NCBI GenBank assembly: GCA_035455185.1
Contig: DATIFQ010000095.1
Location: forward strand, 1 to 36,478
DNA: 36,478 bases
From: JAEHDI01 sp035455185
Lineage (GTDB): Bacteria; Acidobacteriota; Terriglobia; Bryobacterales; Bryobacteraceae
Direction of reading: 5' to 3'
A program made the translations under genes and the position numbers. The notes below the pieces were generated by a model. It did not search any database and was not told where the DNA came from. It saw only the letters and a list, made by a program, of their open reading frames with translations. Positions 27,291-35,155 of the stretch are shown piece after piece (within the stretch, counting starts at the first letter, position 1; the number at the start of each line of letters is the position of its first letter).

Positions 27291-27905
27291 ACAAATGGGC
27301 TCCAGTCGAGACGCGCGCGGAAGAAGGCCGCCACGCGGTCGCAAATCATAGCTGCGGCTGTCCGATTGTTTTCCGAGCATGGCGTCGAGGCGGTCACCGT
27401 CGACCAGATCGCCGCCGCGGCCGATGTCGGGAAAGGCACCATCTACAATTACTTCCAGACCAAGGAAGACATCGTCGTTGATTTCATGGTTGACCTTGAG
27501 CGCTCTGTGCAGGCACAGGTGCGCGATTTCAAGAGTCGTCAGCGTTCCGTGGCCGGTGTGCTCACCAACTTTGTCCAGACCCAATTCCGGATGAAGGAGC
27601 ACTACCACGCGTTCGTCCGCGTATTCCTGGGACACATGTTCCTCCACACCGAGCAGTTTCTGCCGTACATGGCGGAGATGCAGAAGGTGCTCGATCCTCC
27701 GCTTGAGGCTCTGTTTGGTTCGCTTCAGCAGCGTGGAGCGATTCGCTCCGATGTGGACCTCCGCGAGCTTATTCTCATGTTCAAGACCATTCAGCTCGGG
27801 CTGACCGCGCTCTGGGCGATTGAAGGACCGCCGTTCCAGCAGGTCGCGCGCATCATCGAGCAGGAAATCACGCTCTTCTGTGAAGGCCTGGAGGTCGCGA
27901 GATGA
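27279..27905 (+). CDS. TetR/AcrR-family transcriptional regulator
   Basis: The 208-residue protein has the TetR N-terminal DNA-binding domain (about 16-64) with IIAAAVRLFSEHGVEAVTVD and the recognition helix VGKGTIYNYFQTKEDI. The C-terminal ligand domain (about 75-200) is of no recognised subtype. The start at 27279 is fixed by the need for the complete domain; there is no in-frame alternative and no ribosome-binding site. A near-perfect 26-bp dyad over the start codon suggests autorepression. Its stop overlaps the next start by 4 bp (ATGA), so the secreted-protein gene is translationally coupled and likely under its control. The ligand is unknown. Confidence 0.88.
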   Translation: MTVVTNGLQSRRARKKAATRSQIIAAAVRLFSEHGVEAVTVDQIAAAADVGKGTIYNYFQTKEDIVVDFMVDLERSVQAQVRDFKSRQRSVAGVLTNFVQTQFRMKEHYHAFVRVFLGHMFLHTEQFLPYMAEMQKVLDPPLEALFGSLQQRGAIRSDVDLRELILMFKTIQLGLTALWAIEGPPFQQVARIIEQEITLFCEGLEVAR

Positions 27906-28786
27906 TGATTCGGCTGATGATTAGCATTGTCGTTCTGGGCGCCTTGATGGGCAGCCAGGATTCTTCGCCGGCCGAGGGACTTTTGAGCAGGCGTTACCGG
28001 GACGGCGAGCGACTGAATTATTTGATGAAAGGACGTAATAACGGCCGGACGTATGAAGTTCGACTGACCGCTGTTGTCAAGAAGGGCACTGACGGACAGT
28101 TCGTCGAAGAGTACGCGTGGTCGGACCTTGTGGTCGATGGTGTTCCACAGCTTCTGACGCCCGCAAGCCGGGAGTTTCGGCAGGCGGTGACGTTGGCCGG
28201 AGGTTCACCATTCACGATGCCCGATCTTTCCAAGGTGCAACCGGGCCTAATCGGGCCGGTCACCGATCTGTTGACGTTCTACGCCGACCTGTTCCTGGCT
28301 ACACATGCCGGGCAATTACGCGAGCCCGGGGATCGCTTCTTCTTTGCGAACCCCACTGTGGGCTCGTGGGCGGACGGGACACGTGTGCTGATAGGGGAAG
28401 ACTCGATTGACTTCGATATCCACCTGACCGCAGTCGACCGGTCGCGCGGCGTCGCCACGCTCCTGGTCAAGCACGTGCCGCCCAAGGCGCCAAAGATTCG
28501 GATTCCCGCCGAATGGATGCGAGAGCCGGTGGCCGGCGTGCCGAACAACTGGGTCCAGGTGAGAAAGGCAGCGGGCGCATACATCGGCGCCGTCGGCAAG
28601 GAGACGTTCGACGTCGAACTGACGATCAGGTTGTCTTCCGGCGAGATTTTGTCGGCAACGATGGACAATCGCGTCGAAGCCATGGAGCGTGAATGTGTCG
28701 ACGTTGAGCTGTCCAACTGCGGCGAGCGGCGTCCCGATCCGACGATTCGCCACATCGAGATGTCGCTGACCAACTCAGGACGATAG
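27902..28786 (+). CDS. Secreted protein of unknown function
   Basis: The 294-residue protein has a signal peptide (about 1-18, MMIRLMISIVVLGALMG) and no later membrane segment, so it is exported. The mature part begins with RYRDGERLNYLMKGRNNG and looks like a mostly beta-structured domain. Features are a DLLTFYADLFLATHAGQL stretch, AEWMREPVAGVPNNWVQV, and a terminal part with two Cys close together (ECVDVELSNCGE), which could form a disulfide. I do not recognise the family; it recalls the outline of acidobacterial periplasmic proteins with DUF3108-like beta folds, but that is a guess. It overlaps tetR by 4 bp and ends 65 bp from a convergent gene. Confidence 0.75.
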   Translation: MMIRLMISIVVLGALMGSQDSSPAEGLLSRRYRDGERLNYLMKGRNNGRTYEVRLTAVVKKGTDGQFVEEYAWSDLVVDGVPQLLTPASREFRQAVTLAGGSPFTMPDLSKVQPGLIGPVTDLLTFYADLFLATHAGQLREPGDRFFFANPTVGSWADGTRVLIGEDSIDFDIHLTAVDRSRGVATLLVKHVPPKAPKIRIPAEWMREPVAGVPNNWVQVRKAAGAYIGAVGKETFDVELTIRLSSGEILSATMDNRVEAMERECVDVELSNCGERRPDPTIRHIEMSLTNSGR

Positions 28787-28851
28787 GAAAAATCAGGTCC
28801 CGCCTGCGGCTTCCAAACTCACTGGCCACACCATCTCGGGGGTCGCGGATC

Positions 28852-30042
28852 TCAGGGAGCCAGCCGGCGCCGCCATCTCGCGTTGCCGGCAGCCGCGCCG
28901 AGCACCCCGATGGGCCGCCCCACCACCGGAAGCAAGACCAGGACCCAGATGGCGTCCGGCAGGTTTACGCCGACGGGGTAGCCTAGTTCACCGTCACCGA
29001 GCGTCCACCCATCGACCGCGTACCGGTGCATGGCTTCGGGTAGCGTGATGGCGTAGACCAGCAGCGTGCCGATCAGCGCCGTCCACACCGCGGCTTGGAC
29101 ACCCGCGCGGAAGGACCGGCCAGCCGCGGCGGCCACCGCCGCGGCAGCGAAGAAGATCACGATGGGCGCGAATATTACCCAGATCCAAGGTCCGGCGTAC
29201 GTGTTGATGGTGAGGCGCGATGTCACGAGGAACCCAAGACCGAGCGTCAGGGCCGCGCCCGCGCCAAGTCCCCGTGCGAGACGGCTCGTGGTCAGCCCGT
29301 GCGGCGGGGTCAGCGCAAGCCACAGGCAGCCTGTCAACACGACGGCGAAGGTCACCGCCCCAATGGGCGGGAGATGCTCTGCGGCAGTGGGGTGCTTGAC
29401 CAGGAAGTATGCGGTAACGGCGATGCACGCAGCCACGCCCACCACACCGGTGCCTGTGATGGTCGGACCCGGCATCGCCTGGCGCACCCGGATCGAGCGC
29501 GCCGCCGCCAGCGTGGCCATGGCGCCGACGAGCGCGGCCAAGGTGACCGCGAAGACCCGCATCGCGGGCAAGGCGTAGCCGACCACCGGCCAGGCCGTCG
29601 CCACCGCCGTCGCGGCCACTACCCCCGCCATGAGCACGGGCATCCGGCTGCTGCGCGGCGGGAATATCGCAACCCGGGCGCAGCCGGCGGCGAACCACCA
29701 CCGCGATGAGCGATTCCGCACCTGGGCCAGTTCCGCCGTCATCGCCGCACCCCAGTCGCGGCGGTCGTCGGGCAGCGTGGCAACCCCCGAAGCCAGCAGC
29801 AGAGCCGGACCATCCATGGCGGACACACTGGCCCCTGCCCTGGCCCACCAGGCACGCCAAAGCAGCCGGACCGCGATCACCCAGAGCGTAGCAACCGCCG
29901 CGACCATCGCCGCGGAAAACACATACTGAGACTGGAACTCCGGGGGATCGCCCATGGCGAACACGATCACCCAGAATGCGGCGAACACCGCGGCTACGGC
30001 CGCGGACACCGCCAACTCGTACTTGCGCTCCGTACGCGTCAT
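28852..30042 (-). CDS. Polytopic membrane protein paired with PadR
   Basis: The 396-residue protein has about nine to ten hydrophobic segments, rich in Ala and Val. The first two cover about 10-30 and 42-62. A cytoplasmic loop at about 85-115 contains DRRDWGAAMTAELAQVRNRS. This WGAAM-x-AEL pattern is found in membrane proteins encoded next to PadR regulators in actinobacteria and acidobacteria; no biochemical role is known. The gene overlaps padR by 4 bp (ATGA), so the two are translated together and PadR probably regulates the pair. It is not a recognisable transporter: no ATPase motif or permease signature is seen. Confidence 0.7.
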   Translation of the reverse strand: MTRTERKYELAVSAAVAAVFAAFWVIVFAMGDPPEFQSQYVFSAAMVAAVATLWVIAVRLLWRAWWARAGASVSAMDGPALLLASGVATLPDDRRDWGAAMTAELAQVRNRSSRWWFAAGCARVAIFPPRSSRMPVLMAGVVAATAVATAWPVVGYALPAMRVFAVTLAALVGAMATLAAARSIRVRQAMPGPTITGTGVVGVAACIAVTAYFLVKHPTAAEHLPPIGAVTFAVVLTGCLWLALTPPHGLTTSRLARGLGAGAALTLGLGFLVTSRLTINTYAGPWIWVIFAPIVIFFAAAAVAAAAGRSFRAGVQAAVWTALIGTLLVYAITLPEAMHRYAVDGWTLGDGELGYPVGVNLPDAIWVLVLLPVVGRPIGVLGAAAGNARWRRRLAP

Positions 30043-30356
30043 GCGCCCTCCAATCGCGCTCGCAGCCTGGCCCGCTTCGCCTTCGCGGCGCGGGCCGGCG
30101 TCGGGAGTTCGGTAACTAGTTCGAGGCCCTTGCCGGTCAGACGGTACAGGTGCCGCGGTGGACGGCCAAGCGGCGCATCGTTCTCCCAGGTGGTCTCCAA
30201 CAGTCCCCGGTCAGCCAGTTGCATGAGGATGGGGTACATCGAGCCGGCTTTGAGGCCGGTCTGCCGGCACAGGTCGTAGCCATAGCGCCACGCTGGGGGA
30301 TCTTCCGCTAGAGCGAACAGCACCGCGGTGGTCTGCGGCGAAGGGCGACGGGGCAT
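30039..30356 (-). CDS. PadR-family transcriptional regulator
   Basis: The 105-residue protein is a minimal PadR winged-helix domain. TTAVLFALAEDPPAWRYGYD leads the first helices, then LCRQTGLKAGSMYPILMQLA forms the recognition part, and the wing contains PLGRPPRHLYRLTGKG. It lacks the C-terminal helical extension of larger PadR proteins; the Arg/Lys-rich end may help dimerise. The ATG has no ribosome-binding site and lies about where transcription should start, so the mRNA is probably leaderless. PadR proteins usually repress their own operon; the overlap with the membrane-protein gene suggests that pair is its target. Confidence 0.88.
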   Translation of the reverse strand: MPRRPSPQTTAVLFALAEDPPAWRYGYDLCRQTGLKAGSMYPILMQLADRGLLETTWENDAPLGRPPRHLYRLTGKGLELVTELPTPARAAKAKRARLRARLEGA

Positions 30357-30391
30357 GACACAAGTCTATATAGATAGAGTTGTCATGTCAA
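30357..30391 (-). promoter_or_regulatory. padR promoter with overlapping palindrome
   Basis: On the minus strand a perfect -35 TTGACA (30391-30386) is 17 bp from TAGACT (30368-30363); transcription would begin at or next to the ATG at 30356. TCTATATAGA (30374-30365) is a perfect 10-bp palindrome over the -10 region, a likely PadR operator. Confidence 0.6.
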
Positions 30392-30540
30392 GTAGGTCTG
30401 GGGGACACCGCGCCCCGCACCCCCGCCGCCACCTGGTAATCGACTTCCTCTCGAGGGGCGAACGAGTTGGCACTGGTTCCGAGTAGCAGCGATCCTAGAG
30501 TTGGAATGCGCCGGTCTACACTTCGCCGTTGATCGCGGCT
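30388..30540 (-). pseudogene. Coding-like remnant resembling a glycosidase C-terminus
   Basis: One minus-strand frame is open for 50 codons from the ankyrin-gene stop to a TGA lying inside the padR -35 box. It reads SVDRRIPTLGSLLLG, then TSANSFAPREEVDYQVAAGV. The EVDYQVAAGVRG part resembles the extreme C-terminus of the exported glycosidase-like protein in this window (VVDYEVAAVVRR). Over 35 bp the DNA matches at 29 positions. It has no start codon or ribosome-binding site of its own, so it could be the tail of a lost paralogue. The stretch could also be ordinary intergenic DNA with a chance match. Confidence 0.35.
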
Positions 30541-32440
30541 AATTTGGCTTCTTCTCTTGGACCCCGTACTTTAGCAGGACCTGGAGCACGTTATCGTGTT
30601 TCATCGTCTCGGCCCAAGCCCTCGGCGTCGCCCACGATTCGGCACCCGCCTCCACCGGGTCGGCACCACGCTCAAGCAGGAGTTTCACCAACTCGGCCCG
30701 GCCCCAACGGCAGGCCCAACCAAGCGCGGTGCTGTTGAGCAGGCCATCGCGAAGATCGGTTCGTCCGCCCGCGTCCAGCAAGACAGTTGCGAAAGCGAGC
30801 CGTTCCTCTTCGGTTACGTGAGGGCGCGCTCCGGCGACGCTGTGAAGAATGGTCAGGTTGAAGCCATCACCCGAGCGTCCGAGGATGTTCGGGTCGCAAC
30901 GCTCGAGAATGAGCTTCAGGCAGTCGAGTTGAGCGCCTCCGTCGCTCCACATACGGATCGGCTGTTCCATGATGTGGAACCACCACGGGTCGTCCTTGGG
31001 CCGATCGATGTACTCCAGCGCCATGCGTACGATCTCGGCATCGCCGCCACAGGCGCCGCCCCACAACAGTTGCTCGGCAAGCGTATCGCCGCCCACGCCT
31101 TCGCTCCCGTACTTTGCTTCGCCGGCCAGCATCTTTCGAGCCAACTCAGTTTGGCGAAAAAGACCCGCAGTGGTGGCCTCCGGAACCCCGCCGTAACGCT
31201 GCAATAGTTCGACCATTTTCCAGTCGCGTTTATCATAGGCCTGAAAGACCGGGTCACCGCTGGCGTAGACTTTGCCGTTCGGGTCCGCTCCGTGTTTCAG
31301 CAGAATCTCCGCCAATTCGCATTTGCCGAACTGGGCGCAATGGTAGAGTGGCATTCCCCAGGTGAAGGCGATGCTGTCGGCGTCCACGTCTTCCATGCGC
31401 GTGCGTTCGTTCGGGTCGAAGCCAAGTTTGAGCAGCAATTGCAGAATATCGGCGCGATTGTAGCTCGCGGCGATGCGAAGCATGCCTCCGGTCCCCTCAA
31501 TCGGGTTGGTAAGCGAGCCTTGCGCGTGCCGCGCCCGAAGCCACTCGGCGTCCCCGAGCGCCACAGCAGCCCACGGTGTCATTTCCGCGCCCGCTCGTAC
31601 AAGCCGGTTCGCGACAACAGCGTATTCCGCACTCTTGTTCGCGTCCGACGAGTGCGCTGCAGTATCCAGTGGTGTCTGCTCGGTCCAGTTGCGCCCCTTG
31701 GCATTCACGTCCGCGCCGCGCTCCGTAAGCCAATTCACCATTTGGACGTTAAGCTTGGCTGCGGCAACGTGCAGGGGTGTCCATCCATGATGCAGAAGGC
31801 GTGCCTGGATCAGTGAAGGCTCTGACTCCATCAAGCCGATGGCTCGATCATTCTCCCCAGAAGCGATCGCGCCAAACAGCACTTCCGGATCAGGGGCTCC
31901 GAGGCCGGCGCTGTTGGTTTCGCGGCGCCGCCGTTCAACCTCTTTGATAGTCACGACAATCTCGTCGTATCCGCGATCCGTCGCGATCACCAGTGGTGTG
32001 GTTGCATCCCGATGTGGGTACACCCCAGTCCTTGCATTGGCGCCGTGCTCCATCAGCATGCGCACCATCGTGTCATCGCGCCGCAAGACTGCATGCCGCA
32101 GAGCGGCGCTGTTCACGAGCTCCGGCCGATGTTTCAGCATCACGCGAAGCTGGGCGATGTCACCGTTCCGAGCGACTTCCTCGAACCGCTTGACCGTGAC
32201 ACCGTCCACGAACGCCCTCAATTTGGGCCAACTATCGAAGCCGTACGCACGAGCGAGGACGAGTTGCGCGTCATGCAATGCAAACGTGACCGGGCTTGCG
32301 GCGCGGTAATGTGCATTGACCTCAGCGACTGCTGCGGCATCTCCGGTGGTAAATGCTTCGAGCAGTTCCTTCGCCTGACGCTTGAGTTGATCAAGATCCG
32401 GATGCTCGCGAAGCTTGCGAGTGGGCAGACTGCGATTCAC
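30539..32440 (-). CDS. Ankyrin-repeat protein
   Basis: I place the start at GTG (32440) because GAAAGGAG lies 6 nt before it; an upstream ATG at 32488 would add 16 residues without such a site. The 633-residue protein begins with an N-terminal module (about 1-80, LREHPDLDQLKRQAKELLEA) seen in many acidobacterial ankyrin proteins. At least six ankyrin repeats follow; clear ones are GWTPLHVAAAKLNVQMVNWL, GGMLRIAASYNRADILQLLL, MPLYHCAQFGKCELAEILLK and STALGWACRWGRAELVKLLL. There is no signal peptide or membrane segment, so it is probably cytoplasmic. Ankyrin repeats bind proteins; the partner is unknown, and no catalytic domain is visible. Confidence 0.85.
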   Translation of the reverse strand: MNRSLPTRKLREHPDLDQLKRQAKELLEAFTTGDAAAVAEVNAHYRAASPVTFALHDAQLVLARAYGFDSWPKLRAFVDGVTVKRFEEVARNGDIAQLRVMLKHRPELVNSAALRHAVLRRDDTMVRMLMEHGANARTGVYPHRDATTPLVIATDRGYDEIVVTIKEVERRRRETNSAGLGAPDPEVLFGAIASGENDRAIGLMESEPSLIQARLLHHGWTPLHVAAAKLNVQMVNWLTERGADVNAKGRNWTEQTPLDTAAHSSDANKSAEYAVVANRLVRAGAEMTPWAAVALGDAEWLRARHAQGSLTNPIEGTGGMLRIAASYNRADILQLLLKLGFDPNERTRMEDVDADSIAFTWGMPLYHCAQFGKCELAEILLKHGADPNGKVYASGDPVFQAYDKRDWKMVELLQRYGGVPEATTAGLFRQTELARKMLAGEAKYGSEGVGGDTLAEQLLWGGACGGDAEIVRMALEYIDRPKDDPWWFHIMEQPIRMWSDGGAQLDCLKLILERCDPNILGRSGDGFNLTILHSVAGARPHVTEEERLAFATVLLDAGGRTDLRDGLLNSTALGWACRWGRAELVKLLLERGADPVEAGAESWATPRAWAETMKHDNVLQVLLKYGVQEKKPN

Positions 32441-32813
32441 GATGAGCTCCTTTCTCTGCGGCTGCGCTATCCGCGCCGGCCGCTGCACCTGGTGTCCGCT
32501 CGCTCAGGCAGAAAAGAGTTCAGTCAAACGACTCAGTCGGCGTACAACGCTCAGGGGGGACGCAGTCCTTCCCGCGGACACGGAGGCGTCCTGACGCGCC
32601 ACTGACATCTTAGCAGGGCCAACCACCGCGAAATGTCGGCCAGCGTTTACCGATGACTCGGCATCACCGGTGGGGCCACTCTGATCAAATGACTGCCAAA
32701 CCGGAAGTTGGTGCTCTGGGAAGTAGTTCTTGGCTACCAGGGGCCGGCCAGCTTGGCAGGACTCTCCGAAACGCTGCGCGATAAGCTTGCACTGAGGTAC
32801 TGCCGCCCGCCCT
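32441..32813. other. Intergenic region without a recognised gene
   Basis: These 373 bp lie between the ankyrin gene start and the glycosidase gene stop. A minus-strand frame stays open through much of it but runs on out of frame from inside the glycosidase gene, has no ribosome-binding site and matches no family I know. No clear promoter for the ankyrin gene was found: TTGACT (on the minus strand) near 32520 has no matching -10 box. It may contain decayed sequence. Confidence 0.5.
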
Positions 32814-35021
32814 TCATCTCCGCACCACCGCCGCCACCTCGTAATCCACCACCTGCGGTACGTCGAATCTGACCAGGCCGCCCCGGTGCTCGAATGGCAG
32901 CCGCCTGCCGGAACGGAGCGCTCGCACCTCAGCGATCCGTATGTCCTCCGGCACCCGCAACGTGATTTCCTGCCGGCCCACAGGGTAGAACTCGCGCACC
33001 CAACCGCCAAGCATGTGGGGGTTGGTGTAGTTCACAAGGTGAATCGCATAGCCCGGCTTCGTCTCCCACGCGAAGATCTCGATGACTCCATCGCCGCGCA
33101 CCTCCACCGGCGCAGGACCCTGAGCTGTGCGGCCGCCGCGAACCCATCGGATCGCGTTTTGCAGAAGCCGGTCCAAGTCGAGATTACTCGTGCGCCAGCA
33201 CGTGCGATCCACATCGCCGGGGAAGTAGGCGACGCGGCCTCCGCCGTCCGTTTCTCTCAGAACAAGCGCCGACTCATCCGTCCTCAGCGTTCGCGGGTAC
33301 ACCATCTCCGGCGGATGCGACGGAAACGGCGGCATGTAGCTCAACGGCGCTTCGGCCTTGCCGGTCACCCTCACCGGGACCCGGTAGACCGCGCCGGGCA
33401 GCAGTTCCGTGGGGCCAATGCCATCGAAAATCTCGTGGTCCGCCTTCTCCACTCTGCCGTAGGAATTCCGCAGCGGGCCCTGCGCGTCGCCGGTCGACGA
33501 CACCCCGAGCACTTCCGCCAGCCCGAAGTCCGGCCGGCGGTCTCCCCATTCGTTGTACAGGCTCGTTTCGTACGTCGCGAGCAACGATCCGCCCCGCCCG
33601 ACATAGTCCCGGAGCTGCATGCACTGCCGGTCTCCCAGATTCGCGACATTTGGGAGGATCAGCGCCCGGTATTGCCGTAACGTCTCTGGGGAGAGATCGT
33701 TCTCGTGTACGAAGTCGAACGCGTGACGGCCCTCGAGCAGCGCGTAGTACAGCCCCTGGAAATGATCGGTCGCCTCGCGCCGGTCCCGGTACGCCCGTGA
33801 ACCTTCGACCCCGTAAAATGCCAGCGTCCGCTGCGAGTAGACCATGGCGATGTCGGCGAGCGGCCGCACGTTGCGGAAGTGCTCGGAGTGGCGCGCCGTC
33901 CACTGGTAGAACTCCCGGCCTGCGTCCCGCCACCGGTTGTCTACCGGCGACGCGCCGAGCCAGTGATACGTCGGAGCGGCCCCGGCCGCCACCGTCGCCG
34001 CCAGCCAGAGCGTCGCCTCCTCCGGCGACTTGCTCGTGTGCCGCCACGCCATGTAGTTCGTGCTGGCATACGCCCCGCAGACGTTTGTCACCGTGCGCCC
34101 TTTCATCGCCGAGCGCGCCGCCCGCACCTGCTGCGCGCAATACCAGAGCGGGTTCGTGTCGCCTCCGCGGTCCTGGCCGTCCAGGTTGAACCACTCGGCC
34201 GCTTCCGCCAGTTTGGTCAGATCCTTCACTGCCCTGAGGTTCGTATGCAGGTTCCCATAGAAGACGCCGTCGCGCTTCTTTACCTTGGCCGTTTCGTCCC
34301 AGAGCCGCCAGATCTCCAGGATCCGTTCCATGTGGAGGTCGAAGAACTTCCGGTATCTCGGATCGCTCGGCGCCGTTCGTTCCGGGGTCCCGCCGGTCTT
34401 CTCGCGATAGACGCGCGCGCAGTTCTCGCAGTAGCAGAGCACCGGCGCGCCGGTGGTCGGCCAGCCGTTCGTGAAGAATCCGTCGATGTCGTACCGGCTG
34501 CTCACCTCGCGGAAGATCTTCGGCAACTGCTCGGTGAAATACGGGCTGAACATGCAGGTCCGGTACAGCCATGTGGACTCCGGATCGGTGCGCGGCTTGC
34601 CGTCCGCATCGCGCTGGAACCACTCCGGATGGTCCCGAAGGGCGTCCTCCCACGCGAAATTCGGGTCCATGCGCGCTACCACACGCATTCCACGCCGTCT
34701 CACCGCGGCGATGAACTCGCCCAGAACGTCCCTCTCTCCTAAGAACTGGCTGCGGTGGTGGTACGGCGCCGTTGTGGGGTAGTAGGCGACGATTCCTCCC
34801 CCGTTTAGCAGGACGACGTCGACTTTCAGGCTCGCCCAGTACTCGGCCCACTCCTCGACGTCCAGACCCGTCAGGTCTTTCTCGTTCAGGTTGGTTTGGC
34901 CGCAGCGTTGAATCTGCCGGTACCACGGCTCACCGTCATCCCCCGCGGCCTGGGTCTTCGTTGCCGCAATCAATGTTCCCGCGACGCCCAGAAACTCTCG
35001 CCGTGATACACGGTCCGTCAT
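32814..35021 (-). CDS. Tat-exported glycoside-hydrolase-like protein
   Basis: I chose the ATG at 35021, preceded by GGAAGGGAAGGA, over an upstream start at 35147; this gives 735 residues and puts a twin-arginine signal at the N-terminus (VSRREFLGVAGTLIAA). The protein would be folded before export to the periplasm. An alpha/beta barrel of the hypothetical glycosyl hydrolase 6 / GH42-like kind spans about 35-400, with VVARMDPNFAWEDALRDHPE and DIDGFFTNGWPTTGAPVLCY. A CENCARVY motif with CYCENC could bind a metal or form a disulfide. A glutamine-amidotransferase-like (trimerisation) domain covers about 440-590 (ALILPNVANLGDRQCMQLRD). A beta-rich C-terminus ends the protein. Substrate unknown; no sugar transporter or other hydrolase is nearby. 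Confidence 0.75.
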   Translation of the reverse strand: MTDRVSRREFLGVAGTLIAATKTQAAGDDGEPWYRQIQRCGQTNLNEKDLTGLDVEEWAEYWASLKVDVVLLNGGGIVAYYPTTAPYHHRSQFLGERDVLGEFIAAVRRRGMRVVARMDPNFAWEDALRDHPEWFQRDADGKPRTDPESTWLYRTCMFSPYFTEQLPKIFREVSSRYDIDGFFTNGWPTTGAPVLCYCENCARVYREKTGGTPERTAPSDPRYRKFFDLHMERILEIWRLWDETAKVKKRDGVFYGNLHTNLRAVKDLTKLAEAAEWFNLDGQDRGGDTNPLWYCAQQVRAARSAMKGRTVTNVCGAYASTNYMAWRHTSKSPEEATLWLAATVAAGAAPTYHWLGASPVDNRWRDAGREFYQWTARHSEHFRNVRPLADIAMVYSQRTLAFYGVEGSRAYRDRREATDHFQGLYYALLEGRHAFDFVHENDLSPETLRQYRALILPNVANLGDRQCMQLRDYVGRGGSLLATYETSLYNEWGDRRPDFGLAEVLGVSSTGDAQGPLRNSYGRVEKADHEIFDGIGPTELLPGAVYRVPVRVTGKAEAPLSYMPPFPSHPPEMVYPRTLRTDESALVLRETDGGGRVAYFPGDVDRTCWRTSNLDLDRLLQNAIRWVRGGRTAQGPAPVEVRGDGVIEIFAWETKPGYAIHLVNYTNPHMLGGWVREFYPVGRQEITLRVPEDIRIAEVRALRSGRRLPFEHRGGLVRFDVPQVVDYEVAAVVRR

Positions 35022-35043
35022 GATTCCTTCCCTTCCGCCACCG

Positions 35044-35105
35044 GGGGACAGGCTTACTCTGTCCTGAGCGCACTGGGGACAGGCCCACTCTGTCCTGAGC
35101 GCAGT
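35044..35105. repeat. Two tandem 31-bp REP-like repeats
   Basis: Units at 35044-35074 and 35075-35105 differ at only 3 of 31 positions. Each contains GGACAG and CTGTCC as inverted repeats 7 bp apart, so each can form a small hairpin. They lie just upstream of the glycosidase gene and beside the insertion sequence. Such GGGGACAGG...CTGTCC units look like the repeated palindromes moved by RAYT transposases; no RAYT gene is in the window. Confidence 0.75.
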
Positions 35106-35118
35106 TGTGCTATCCGGG

Positions 35119-35155
35119 ACATGGGTAACAGAAGTTGCTAACCACATGGGTTACA
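35119..35155. repeat. Left terminal repeat of the insertion sequence
   Basis: ACATGGGTAACA (35119-35130) and CACATGGGTTACA (35143-35155) are two copies of one unit 25 bp apart. The transposase stop codon (35151-35153) lies inside the inner copy, so the gene reaches into the terminal repeat. Confidence 0.75.

Noticed and set aside
32504..33010. Minus-strand open frame of 168 codons across the gap before the glycosidase end
   Set aside because: Much of it overlaps the glycosidase gene in another frame, it has no ribosome-binding site, and the remaining part matches no family I know.
33274..34926. 550-codon minus-strand frame inside the glycosidase gene
   Set aside because: Arg/Gly-rich translation in a shifted frame of a gene with a clear domain structure; a product of high GC content.
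32814..35147. Upstream start of the glycosidase gene at 35147
   Set aside because: It would run through the REP-like repeats and bury the twin-arginine signal; the ATG at 35021 has a good ribosome-binding site.
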